In this document: positions 52,593 to 60,161 of the stretch, piece by piece | How positions within the stretch are numbered: the stretch's first letter is position 1 | Layout: the number at the start of each line of letters is the position of its first letter | NCBI GenBank assembly: GCA_018669005.1 | Contig: JABJAL010000067.1 | Span: forward strand, 1-64,000 | From: Nitrospinaceae bacterium | GTDB taxonomy: Bacteria > UBA8248 | Direction: 5' to 3' | DNA: 64,000 nt | Notes under the pieces: generated by a model | What the model was told of the DNA's origin: nothing | The model's input: the letters and a program-made list of their open reading frames with translations, nothing else | The model's database searches: none | Made by a program: the position numbers and the translations under genes

Positions 52593-53243
52593 ATGTTTCA
52601 ACGGAATTTAAAATCATATCTCAGTGTACTATTTACCCTTTCGATCTGGATGTTTACGCCAGTCGGACAAGTCAGCGCAGCCAACCCATGTGCGGCCAAG
52701 AATCCGTGTAATCCCTGCGCTGCAAAAAATCCCTGTGCCGCCAAGAACCCGTGCGCGGCCAAAAACCCGTGTAATCCTTGTGCCTCGAAAAACCCATGTG
52801 CCGTAGGAAATCCGTGTAATCCGTGCGCTGCGGGTGGAGCCTCTACCAGCTTTGAGGGCGTGTTAGTTTCCGGTAAAATCGCTGGCTACAAAGGCGACTA
52901 CCTGAAAGTACGCGCCTCAAACGGCAAAACAGTGAGTGTGCACCTTCAGAAATGGACTACCGCCCACCTTGGATCTAAGGCTGTCAATCCAAAATCCCTC
53001 AAGGCTGGCATGTCCGTTAACATCTCAACCCAATCAAAGGGCAGTTACCACAAAGCCAATTTCATCTGGGCCGTAGCGGGTGGCGGAGGCGGAAATCCCT
53101 GTGGCGGAAATCCTTGCGCGGCCAACCCTTGTGCGGGGCGGAATCCTTGTGCGGCTAATCCATGCGCGGCCAAAAACCCGTGTGCGGGGCGCAATCCGTG
53201 TGCTGCCAAAAATCCATGCAACCCATGTGCGGGCAGAAAATAA
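52593..53243 (+). CDS. Secreted NPC-repeat protein with central beta domain
   Basis: A 216-residue precursor starting at ATG 52593 with CGGAGG upstream. After a signal peptide (about 1-29) come ten Asn-Pro-Cys units up to about residue 85. A central domain follows (about 87-165: SFEGVLVSGKIAGYKGDYLK, then VHLQKWTTAHLGS and LKAGMSVNISTQSKG) resembling the small beta-barrel of DUF5666-type proteins. Nine more NPC units then run to the end (NPCAGRNPCAANPCAAK type). Thus 19 cysteines flank one globular domain symmetrically. It begins a cluster with an NPC-tailed cytochrome, a dihaem cytochrome and a SUMF-fold protein. A periplasmic metal or electron-transfer scaffold is inferred; the function is unknown. 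Confidence 0.83.
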   Translation: MFQRNLKSYLSVLFTLSIWMFTPVGQVSAANPCAAKNPCNPCAAKNPCAAKNPCAAKNPCNPCASKNPCAVGNPCNPCAAGGASTSFEGVLVSGKIAGYKGDYLKVRASNGKTVSVHLQKWTTAHLGSKAVNPKSLKAGMSVNISTQSKGSYHKANFIWAVAGGGGGNPCGGNPCAANPCAGRNPCAANPCAAKNPCAGRNPCAAKNPCNPCAGRK

Positions 53244-53290
53244 TCAATTCAGATTGAATGAATATTCCACATACCTATGGAGAGATAAAC

Positions 53291-53944
53291 ATGATGAGAA
53301 TACACGCACTTTTAGCTGCTGTCCTGGCCATCGCTCTAGCGATTCCGTTTTCAGCTCAAGCAGCCTCAAAGAACAAGACCATCACCCCGCCTCCGTTTTT
53401 CATGACACTTAAACGTGACAAATCGGTCGCGGATTCGGTCAAACGAGGCAAAAAGGTTTTTCGCTCAACTGGCTGTGTCGGATGCCATCCGAGGGGCCGC
53501 ACCGTAGGCGGAACCGCTGTTGACGTAATGGGCAACAGAAACCCCGTTCCGATTCCCTCTCTCATCGGAGCAGCCGAGCATTTTCCCCGCATGACGGCAG
53601 CAAGCCAGGTGGTAAGCGTTGGCCAATTCAACGATCTGTGCTCAACCGTATTTATCGGCAATCAGCCGATGGACCCCTATTCGACAAAATATAGAGACCT
53701 TGAGGCCTATGTCGTTTCATTGTCTCCGAAAGTCTACAAGCGGATGCTCACATGGGAGAAAAAGCGCAAAGCCTTCATGAAAACCGTGAAGACAACGGCT
53801 GGCGCAGGAAATCCATGCGGCGGCGGAAACCCCTGCGCTGCGAAAAACCCCTGCGGCGGCAATCCGTGTGCATCGAAAAACCCGTGTGCCGGAAAGAACC
53901 CGTGCAACCCATGTGCGGGCAAGAACCCCTGCGCTCGAAAATAG
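53291..53944 (+). CDS. Cytochrome c with NPC-repeat C-terminal tail
   Basis: A 217-residue precursor; ATG at 53291 follows GGAGAG. A signal peptide (about 1-24) is followed by a monohaem domain with CVGCH at residues 62-66. A possible distal Met lies in IGNQPMDPYSTKYRDL, and a helical stretch precedes the tail. The final 45 residues carry eight NPC units (NPCAAK, NPCGG, NPCASK, NPCAGK and NPCNPC forms). The fusion shows that NPC repeats and haem act in the same place, the periplasm, and suggests that the tail contacts the NPC protein encoded just upstream. It may pass electrons to or from a metal held by the repeats, which is inference. Confidence 0.85.
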   Translation: MMRIHALLAAVLAIALAIPFSAQAASKNKTITPPPFFMTLKRDKSVADSVKRGKKVFRSTGCVGCHPRGRTVGGTAVDVMGNRNPVPIPSLIGAAEHFPRMTAASQVVSVGQFNDLCSTVFIGNQPMDPYSTKYRDLEAYVVSLSPKVYKRMLTWEKKRKAFMKTVKTTAGAGNPCGGGNPCAAKNPCGGNPCASKNPCAGKNPCNPCAGKNPCARK

Positions 53945-54020
53945 CAGGAGTGGCACAATACCCATGCCGGGAAGAATTAGGTAGAATCTTTCGGCGATAG
54001 CGCGTCCAATAACATGCTTA

Positions 54021-54063
54021 AAAAGGGCGCGGGAGAGAAAACATCTTCCGCGCCCTTTTTTCG
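54021..54063 (+). terminator. Strong Rho-independent terminator
   Basis: AAAAGGGCGCGG (54021-54032) pairs perfectly with CCGCGCCCTTTT (54048-54059), followed by more T. It ends the transcript of the two NPC genes, so the dihaem cytochrome gene at 54097 needs read-through or its own promoter. Confidence 0.88.
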
Positions 54064-54096
54064 CCCGGACTAACGATACGATAAAAGGGATTTTTC

Positions 54097-54894
54097 ATGA
54101 GCGTTCACAATTGGCACAAAAAACTAACTATTGCGCTTGCGATGAGCCTCCTGGCCTCTTTCGTCTCCCCTGCCTTTGCGGCCAAAATGAAGGCGCCACC
54201 CAAGGCTGAAATGAATAAAGGCGACTACTGGCTCGGCCAGGATATTTACGAGGAAATCTGCTTCTCGTGCCACGGCATTAAGGGCAACGGCAAAGGCCCG
54301 AGCTTTAGAAGCTCCCGGCCCCGGCCTCAAGTTTTCACCAGCCCCTATATGAAGCGCATGACCGACGATTATATTTTTTCGATAGTGAAATTTGGCAAGA
54401 TTAACGTTCTTCTAAATAAAACCAAAGGCTTCAAACTTAAAGGGACGACTCCAACGGCGATGCCCGCCTTCGGCGAGGTGCTTGAGGACGATCAGATTCG
54501 AAAGCTCCTCAAATGGGAGCGCGGCATTGCCGCCGGAAAAATGTTTAAGGACGCCGAATCTGAGGAAATATTTAAGGATGCGTGCTCCCAGTGCCATGGC
54601 CTCAAAGGTCAAGGCGACGGCGAGCGCCCCAGGGGCGATCAGCCTCTTGGAAAGCCCTTTGTGAGTGAAATTCAACCGCCACCGATGGATTACACCCGAA
54701 AAGAGCAAATGGACCGTTTTGACGACGAATTCCTTTTCTGGCTCATCAAGGTGGGACGCCTTGACGCGACAACGGAGAAAAAATTCGACTTCATGAAAGC
54801 CTACGGCCATGTCCTGAACGATAAAGAGATATGGGGTGTCGTACGCTACGTCAGAGAAACGTTCATCAACGGGAAACCGCGCAAGAAAAAATAA
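54097..54894 (+). CDS. Dihaem cytochrome c
   Basis: A 265-residue precursor; ATG at 54097 follows AAGGGA. It has a signal peptide (about 1-29) and two class-I haem domains, the first with CFSCH at 55-59 and the second with CSQCH near residue 165. Candidate Met ligands occur in GTTPTAMPAFGEVL and in the second domain around FDFMKAYGHVLND. It contains no NPC repeats but follows the NPC-tailed cytochrome, and the SUMF-fold gene starts three bases after its stop. A periplasmic electron-carrier role is expected. Confidence 0.88.
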   Translation: MSVHNWHKKLTIALAMSLLASFVSPAFAAKMKAPPKAEMNKGDYWLGQDIYEEICFSCHGIKGNGKGPSFRSSRPRPQVFTSPYMKRMTDDYIFSIVKFGKINVLLNKTKGFKLKGTTPTAMPAFGEVLEDDQIRKLLKWERGIAAGKMFKDAESEEIFKDACSQCHGLKGQGDGERPRGDQPLGKPFVSEIQPPPMDYTRKEQMDRFDDEFLFWLIKVGRLDATTEKKFDFMKAYGHVLNDKEIWGVVRYVRETFINGKPRKKK

Positions 54895-54897
54895 ACC

Positions 54898-55650
54898 ATG
54901 CGAACCTCAATTATCGGCGTGATTATCCTCACGGCTATTATATCTACGCTTTGCCAGGGCGAGGCTGATGCGGCACCTCGGCCCAACGTAGATATGATTT
55001 ACATCGAGGCGGGACCTTTCATTCAAGGAAGCAACGACGGCCCGCTTCAAGAACTCCCCCGGCGAAAAGTTTATTTAGACGCCTTCTGGATAGATCGTGA
55101 CGAAGTGTCCGTCGCCGATTGGAATCGCTTCCGGACCAAAACTGGCCACCGAGCCTCAAAATACCAAAATACCCCCACTCTCCATCGCGCAGAACTGCCC
55201 ATCGTCGGCATCAGTTGGCACGACGCTACCGCCTATTGCCGCTGGGCCGGAGGACGACTTCCCACCGAAGCTGAGTGGGAAAAATCCGCTCGGGGCATCA
55301 ACGGTCTCCGCTACCCTTGGGGAAACTTATTTGATCCGGCCCGCGTCACCCGTGGGCGAAACACCCCGCCCCCCATCGGTGGGCGACCTGGGAGCGAGAG
55401 TCCCTGGGGGGCTCGCGCAATGGCTGGTGGCGTTTGGGAGTGGACAAATGATTTTTGGGGAGAATTCTATTACCGAGAAGCGCCGAAACGTAATCCCAAG
55501 GGCCCGCCCTCTGGTTTTTTGCACACGATTAAGGGCGGCTCGTACAGAAATTCGCCCGAAATGCTTAGAAGCGCCACCCGCTTTCGTCTCGATGCCATCA
55601 TTCGTTGGAAAATAGTCGGCTTTCGTTGCGCCCGAAGTATCGAACCATAA
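54898..55650 (+). CDS. SUMF1/formylglycine-enzyme-fold protein lacking catalytic cysteines
   Basis: A 250-residue secreted protein (signal peptide about 1-25). FGE-sulfatase-fold features are MIYIEAGPFIQGSNDG, FWIDRDEVSVADWNRF, LPIVGISWHDATAYCRWAGG, RLPTEAEWEKSAR, GVWEWTNDFW and IKGGSYRNSPEMLRSATRF. The cysteines that in formylglycine-generating enzymes follow GGS (W-x-C-x4-C region) are absent, so it is not a sulfatase activator of the usual type. The fold is also used by NirV and by EgtB-like proteins, and NirV is found with cytochrome or copper-enzyme genes. It starts three bases after the dihaem cytochrome gene, so the two are coupled. Function unknown. Confidence 0.82.
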   Translation: MRTSIIGVIILTAIISTLCQGEADAAPRPNVDMIYIEAGPFIQGSNDGPLQELPRRKVYLDAFWIDRDEVSVADWNRFRTKTGHRASKYQNTPTLHRAELPIVGISWHDATAYCRWAGGRLPTEAEWEKSARGINGLRYPWGNLFDPARVTRGRNTPPPIGGRPGSESPWGARAMAGGVWEWTNDFWGEFYYREAPKRNPKGPPSGFLHTIKGGSYRNSPEMLRSATRFRLDAIIRWKIVGFRCARSIEP

Positions 55651-55691
55651 TTAAGAATACCAAGTCCGTTTTGAGTTTTTTCGACCTCAAC

Positions 55692-55714
55692 CATGTCCAC
55701 ATAATGTGGACATG
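55692..55714. promoter_or_regulatory. 23-bp near-perfect palindrome
   Basis: CATGTCCACAT (55692-55702), one base, then ATGTGGACATG (55704-55714). The perfect 11-bp arms suit a homodimeric regulator operator. It lies 42 bases after the SUMF-fold gene and about 170 bases before the VOC gene, ahead of a strong terminator. A short transcript hairpin is the alternative reading. Confidence 0.5.
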
Positions 55715-55780
55715 ACCTTTTACATGGTCTAATATAACTTAACCCCTGAGGAAATTAGGACTCCCCTCCTTCAGGGTCTA

Positions 55781-55820
55781 CCCCCACCAGCCTTCGGGCT
55801 CGGTGGGGGTTTTGATTTTC
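55781..55820 (+). terminator. Strong hairpin with UUCG tetraloop and T run
   Basis: CCCCCACCAGCC pairs with GGCT-C-GGTGGGGG around TTCG (55781-55809), then TTTTGATTTT. It probably ends the cytochrome/SUMF-fold transcript, which finishes 130 bases upstream. The preceding CTCCCCTCCTTCAGGGT resembles ends of IS200/IS605-type elements, noted in the findings. Confidence 0.8.
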
Positions 55821-55880
55821 CCTAGAAACACAACCTCCGAACGACAGTTTCCTTTGCACTTTTTTTTAAGGAGCCACTCA

Positions 55881-56315
55881 ATGGATCAAAGAATCAGCAT
55901 GGTAACACTCGGCGTTGATGATTTGGAGCGAGCGCGGCAGTTTTATACGGAAGGACTAGGCTGGAAATCCACTGGCAAGGAACACGAAAATGTCGTTTTC
56001 TTTCAAACAGGTGGCTCCGTGTTTGGACTCTACCCACGTGAGGCTCTCGCAGAGGATGCGAACACCACTGCGAACGAGGGTTCTGGCTTCAGCGGGGTTG
56101 CTCTCGCCCAGAACACCCGGAGCCAAGAGGAAGTAGGCGAGATACTAGAAGAAGCAGAGGCCGCGGGAGGAAAAATCCTCAAACCCGCAGGGGACACATT
56201 TTGGGGAGGCTACGCAGGCTACTTCTCCGACCCGGACGGCCATATTTGGGAGATCGCCTGGAATCCATTCTGGCAAATCGAAGAGGACGGAAGCATGAAA
56301 TTGCCCGACGCTTAA
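55881..56315 (+). CDS. VOC-family (glyoxalase-like) protein
   Basis: A 144-residue VOC protein. ATG at 55881 follows AAGGAG; longer in-frame versions lack a ribosome site. The sequence opens ISMVTLGVDDLERARQFYTE and contains WKSTGKEHENVVFFQTGG and GGYAGYFSDPDGHIWEIAWN, typical of the YtfH/YaeR-like glyoxalase/bleomycin-resistance branch. The final Glu of the metal site is kept in WEIAWN. The first ligand position is not His (VTLGV), so metal binding may differ. It is a single gene convergent with the aldolase-like gene that ends 14 bases away. Confidence 0.85.
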   Translation: MDQRISMVTLGVDDLERARQFYTEGLGWKSTGKEHENVVFFQTGGSVFGLYPREALAEDANTTANEGSGFSGVALAQNTRSQEEVGEILEEAEAAGGKILKPAGDTFWGGYAGYFSDPDGHIWEIAWNPFWQIEEDGSMKLPDA

Positions 56316-56328
56316 GAGGACTAAGGCC

Positions 56329-57456
56329 CTATTGCACCATCCCCCTTGCAGCGACAGGCCAAATCGCCTCAAGAATACCCCCTTGCATACCACCCCGAAT
56401 GCCGTAGTAGACATCGTGCAAGTTGATCGTGGTGTCACAGTGACTCGGCTGAAAAAGAAGGATATCGCCCAGGTCGGGGCGGGGGGATCCAGCCGGAACA
56501 GTGAGGTTTCCGTGCTCATCGCCCCCGGCCGAATAGGCAGCATTAATATCCAAACACAGAGGCCAGCCACTGTCCGAGGAAAGAGACTTATGCCCTCCGT
56601 CAACAACAACGCGATCACTCGCAGGTGTGCTCACTACAGTGGTTAAGACAAACAAGCTGGCCTCGAAATCATCATAGACGGCCCCTTCCGGCCCACCAAC
56701 CGAGCAGTAATGTGCGTCCATGAAAAGATAGCTTCCCGACTGAAGCTCAGTGAGGACACCCGCCTCAAGATCCCAACGCCATGAACCGGTTCCCCCACCG
56801 CTTTTAATTTCAGTCGAGAGACCCGCGCTGTTAAATTCTTCAACGGTGTCCTGTATGCGACGAGTGGCCACCTCATACACCTTTCGCCGTGCCTCAAAAC
56901 CATCCACGTGCTGGGCCTTTCCCTCGTAAGCCTGAATGCCCTTTACTTCAAGACCCGGGAGCGAGGCGACGAATTTCCCCACCTCGGCGGCAGGGACACC
57001 AGGCGGCACACCGCAGCGGCCCTGGCCCACATCCACGTCTACCAAAACGCTGATTGAAGATTTGGCCTCTCTGGCAGCCTCGGAGAGAAGCTCCGCCCCT
57101 CTCGGATCATCCACGACAACCATGACTCGAGCGTGTCTCGTCAGTGCCATCAGGCGCCGCAATTTGGGCAAAGAGACCACCTCGCTCGAAACAAGGATAT
57201 CCTCGACACCACCGGCCACCATCACCTCTGCCTCACTCACCTTCTGGCAACAGACACCGACGGCGCCTAGAGCCATCTGCTTGCGGGCTAGAATCGGGCT
57301 TTTATGTGTCTTCGAGTGCGCCCGCAGCCGGAGGCCGCTGCCCGCGAGCCGCTCGGACATCTTGCCAAGATTTCGCTCCATCGCGTCGAGGTCGATGAGC
57401 AGGGCAGGAGTGTCGAGCTCCCGTACGGGCATTCCAATAATTCGATTCTCGGACAT
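56329..57456 (-). CDS. PLP-dependent D-threonine-aldolase/D-serine-dehydratase-like protein
   Basis: A 375-residue fold-III PLP enzyme. ATG at 57456 follows TAGGAG; a longer frame reaches 57489. The alanine-racemase-like N-terminal domain begins LDTPALLIDLDAMERNLGKM and holds the PLP lysine in RAHSKTHKSPILARKQ near residue 50. The C-terminal domain has DGGHKSLSSD and the metal-ligand motif QPSHCDTTINLHDVYYGIRG with the His-Cys pair near 350. Such enzymes cleave D-threonine or dehydrate D-serine and other D-hydroxy amino acids. It is divergent from the DUF6282 gene, so the two may share a promoter region (57457-57662). Confidence 0.88.
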   Translation of the reverse strand: MSENRIIGMPVRELDTPALLIDLDAMERNLGKMSERLAGSGLRLRAHSKTHKSPILARKQMALGAVGVCCQKVSEAEVMVAGGVEDILVSSEVVSLPKLRRLMALTRHARVMVVVDDPRGAELLSEAAREAKSSISVLVDVDVGQGRCGVPPGVPAAEVGKFVASLPGLEVKGIQAYEGKAQHVDGFEARRKVYEVATRRIQDTVEEFNSAGLSTEIKSGGGTGSWRWDLEAGVLTELQSGSYLFMDAHYCSVGGPEGAVYDDFEASLFVLTTVVSTPASDRVVVDGGHKSLSSDSGWPLCLDINAAYSAGGDEHGNLTVPAGSPRPDLGDILLFQPSHCDTTINLHDVYYGIRGGMQGGILEAIWPVAARGMVQ

Positions 57457-57662
57457 TGCTAAACTCCTATTTAGAAAAGGAGGGTTCATTTCGACCTTGT
57501 TTCATCAGACGATTTAAATCATCCCGAGGATATCACTGCAGGGCAAGGAATAGGAGCCGGACCTGCGAATTTCCACACGAACGCCTTGCCCCCCATTCCA
57601 CCTTCGCGCATGATATGGGCATCTGATTTACTTTTTTTGTTTTTCAACCGGAGGCAGTTTTC

Positions 57663-58553
57663 ATGCGCACGCTCGCCGATGATCTACTCGAAGGCTCGAT
57701 AGACCTTCATGCCCATATCTACCCTCAGACCTCGCTCGGCGAATCAGGCCGTCTGCTTGACCATGAATGGGCTCGGGCTGCCCGCGACGTTGGAATGCGC
57801 GGCTTCGTAATGAAAAGCCACTACTGGCCGACGATAGGCCAAGCTCGAATTTTGAACGAAACAAATCCTGGTCTGACGGCACTGGGCTCAATCGTTATGA
57901 ATGGCCACGTCGGCGGCTTTTGCCCCTTTACTGCAGAGAGCGCCATTAAGCTGGGCGTAAAAATAATCTGGATGCCCACATTCTCCGCCGCCAACGATAT
58001 AAAAGTGGAATCATACTCGAAACGCGTAAAACAGAATTTTGTTCACACCCCACCCGGAAACGGACTGGAGGTATGGGACAGCAACAAGGAGATACTTCCC
58101 GAAGTGGTATCGATTCTCGAGCTTGCTCGCGACGCGGATGTTGCCATCGCCACTGGCCACATATCGGCTGCCGAAAGTGTCGCCCTTGCCCGAAAAGCTA
58201 GCGAGGTCGGCCTCAAAAAATTCATTTTCACCCACCCGATTATCAATATCGTAGAGGCGAGTGAGGCACAACTAAGAGAAGTTGCCGACCTGGGCTACAT
58301 CATTGAGTTCACCTGGATCTCTGCTTTTCCGATGTGGCAGGGCCTTGACCCCAAAACGGTGGTGGCCACCGCTAAAACGATAGGCGCCAACCGTTGCATC
58401 ATGAGCACCGACGCGCAGAACGACTTTAATCCGACGGCCCCCGAGATGCTTCGGATGTTCATCGCCACCATGCTCCAGCTTAGCGTGGACAAAGAAGACA
58501 TCGAATGGATGGTCAAACGTAACCCTGCTCGTCTAGTCAATTTGGAGAGCTAG
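57663..58553 (+). CDS. DUF6282-type amidohydrolase-like protein
   Basis: A 296-residue metal-dependent hydrolase-like protein. ATG at 57663 follows CCGGAGG. The N-terminal SIDLHAHIYPQTSLGESGR supplies the HxH metal pair. MKSHYWPTIGQA, ATGHISAAESVALA, FTHPI and STDAQNDFNPTAPEM supply the further His and Asp residues of the barrel. This pattern is that of the DUF6282 family in the amidohydrolase superfamily. The reaction is unknown. It is divergent from the D-amino-acid enzyme gene and separated from the ferredoxin gene by 260 bases. Confidence 0.85.
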   Translation: MRTLADDLLEGSIDLHAHIYPQTSLGESGRLLDHEWARAARDVGMRGFVMKSHYWPTIGQARILNETNPGLTALGSIVMNGHVGGFCPFTAESAIKLGVKIIWMPTFSAANDIKVESYSKRVKQNFVHTPPGNGLEVWDSNKEILPEVVSILELARDADVAIATGHISAAESVALARKASEVGLKKFIFTHPIINIVEASEAQLREVADLGYIIEFTWISAFPMWQGLDPKTVVATAKTIGANRCIMSTDAQNDFNPTAPEMLRMFIATMLQLSVDKEDIEWMVKRNPARLVNLES

Positions 58554-58650
58554 ACGCCATCACTCAGGAGCATTTTTCAAGTAACTGTTTTTTATGATTT
58601 TATATAATCCAATGCGATTTAAAAAAATCTCTGAATCTCCGATTCTGCAC

Positions 58651-58680
58651 TTGATTTGGCCGGAGGCGGTCTGATACATT
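58651..58680 (+). promoter_or_regulatory. Candidate promoter of the ferredoxin gene
   Basis: TTGATT (58651-58656) and TACATT (58675-58680) are separated by 18 bases, with TG shortly before the -10. The leader to the ferredoxin ATG is about 130 bases long. Confidence 0.45.
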
Positions 58681-58813
58681 CACCGTGGCTTTTGGGATTT
58701 GGACTTTTACCCGATCAAATTTCAAGCTCATTTATTTTTCCCTTCGGTCGGCTATCCGCCACTTTCAAACCGGCCTGGGGCCCGAGCGGTTCAATTGAAG
58801 GAGGTTTTGTCTT

Positions 58814-59125
58814 ATGACGTTTGTCATCGGTGAAAAATGCCTCGGTGAGCGCTACGCGACCTGCGTAACCGTTTGCCCGGTAGATTGTATGCACCCCGGC
58901 GAATACGAGGGAAAAGAGTTTCTCGTAATCGACCCCGAAGAGTGCATCGACTGCGGCGTCTGCCAGCCGGAGTGTCCCATCGACGCTATTCTTGAGAGCG
59001 AAGATGATGATCCCGAATGGGCTCAGATCAACGCCGATCTCTCACCCGACTTCAAGAACAACGAGCCGGTTGAGCCGCGTCCCGCAAATGACCCGCCTCG
59101 CCGAGCTGAGAATAAACTCCGCTAG
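58814..59125 (+). CDS. fdxA: Seven-iron ferredoxin (FdxA type)
   Basis: A 103-residue electron carrier; ATG at 58814 follows GAAGGAGG. Cysteines 9 and 17 plus 54 fit the [3Fe-4S] site and cysteines 21, 44, 47 and 50 the [4Fe-4S] site. There is also a free Cys 25, which is the Azotobacter ferredoxin I pattern. Key motifs are CVTVCPVDCMHPG and CIDCGVCQPECP. The C-terminal 30 residues are acidic and proline-rich. It could serve the pyruvate:ferredoxin oxidoreductase encoded at the left edge, although it lies 58 kb away. A terminator follows directly. Confidence 0.9.
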   Translation: MTFVIGEKCLGERYATCVTVCPVDCMHPGEYEGKEFLVIDPEECIDCGVCQPECPIDAILESEDDDPEWAQINADLSPDFKNNEPVEPRPANDPPRRAENKLR

Positions 59126-59150
59126 TTTCCACAAAGATTTGAATGACTGC

Positions 59151-59178
59151 GCGGCCCCTCCGGGGGCCGCGTTTTTTG
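59151..59178 (+). terminator. Rho-independent terminator of the ferredoxin gene
   Basis: GCGGCCCC (59151-59158) pairs with GGGGCCGC (59163-59170) around a short loop, followed by GTTTTTTG. Confidence 0.92.
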
Positions 59179-59330
59179 TCATATTTCTAGTAATTCGCCA
59201 ATGAATTTCAAGAAATTCCACAAGAATGAAAAATTGCGAAAATCCCTCCCACGGCTTATAATCACCCCGTTTCCTTAAATACAAGTTTGCCGGCTTTTAA
59301 CGGCTCAGCCTAGCACGGAGGGATGTACCC

Positions 59331-60128
59331 ATCGGCTCCAACGGATCGTCGTCAAAACTGACTATCAACAATCTTCAAAAAACCTTTATCGTCAATGAGG
59401 GTTTCGGCCACACACGCCAAGTTCATGCCATCGAGAACGTGAATCTTGAGGTCGGCGACGGCGAGTTTGTCTGCGTCATCGGCCCGAGCGGCTGCGGAAA
59501 ATCAACTATGTTAATGATCGTGGCTGGCTTATACCCTAAGAGTGGTGGCGACATTCTCCTCGACAATAACCCCCTCTCTGAGCCCGGCCTAAACCGAGGG
59601 ATAGTTTTTCAAGATTTCGCGCTCTTCCCCTGGTTGACGGTGCGAGAAAACATCCTCTACGGCGTGAAGCAAAAAAAGACTCCCACGGAGAAACACGACG
59701 AAATTATTAATCACTACATCGAAATGATGTCGCTCAAGGGTTTCGAGGACACGTTTCCGAACCGTCTTTCGGGTGGCATGCGCCAGCGAGTAGCCATCGC
59801 CCGGGCGCTCGCACTCGACCCCGAGCTCTTACTGATGGATGAGCCCTTCGGGGCGCTTGACGCCCAGACTAGGGCAAATCTCCAGCGCGTCCTCGTCGAT
59901 GTCTGGGAGCAGACGAAAAAAACCGTCATGTTCATCACTCACGACGTGCGAGAAGCAACATTTTTGGCCGACCGAGTGATAGTTATGAGTGCGCGACCAG
60001 GACGTATCACCGAGGAGATCGTGGTCGATCTTCCAAGGCCACGCGATATCCTCGCACCCGAATTCGTCGAAACAGAACGCAAGCTTGCAAGCTTGATAGA
60101 AAGTCAAACGGAGACATCCAACACCTGA
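59331..60128 (+). CDS. NrtD/SsuB/TauB-type ABC transporter ATPase with non-canonical start
   Basis: About 265 residues of a nitrate/sulfonate/taurine-type import ATPase. Walker A is GPSGCGKSTMLMIVAGLY, the signature LSGGMRQRVAIARALALDPE, Walker B LLLMDEPFGALD, and the switch His is in MFITHDVREA. The conserved N-terminal strand (LTINNLQKTFIVNEG, then GHTRQVHAIENV) lies upstream of GTG 59439, the first usual start codon. The frame stays open to 59301 without ATG, GTG or TTG. GGAGGG at 59317-59322 is eight bases before ATC at 59331, which I take as a candidate rare start. CTG at 59358 is the alternative, or a sequencing error. Starting at 59439 would drop the first strands of the fold. Confidence 0.85.
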   Translation: MGSNGSSSKLTINNLQKTFIVNEGFGHTRQVHAIENVNLEVGDGEFVCVIGPSGCGKSTMLMIVAGLYPKSGGDILLDNNPLSEPGLNRGIVFQDFALFPWLTVRENILYGVKQKKTPTEKHDEIINHYIEMMSLKGFEDTFPNRLSGGMRQRVAIARALALDPELLLMDEPFGALDAQTRANLQRVLVDVWEQTKKTVMFITHDVREATFLADRVIVMSARPGRITEEIVVDLPRPRDILAPEFVETERKLASLIESQTETSNT

Positions 60129-60161
60129 GCCAACTAGGCTCTACATATGAGGAGCGGAATA

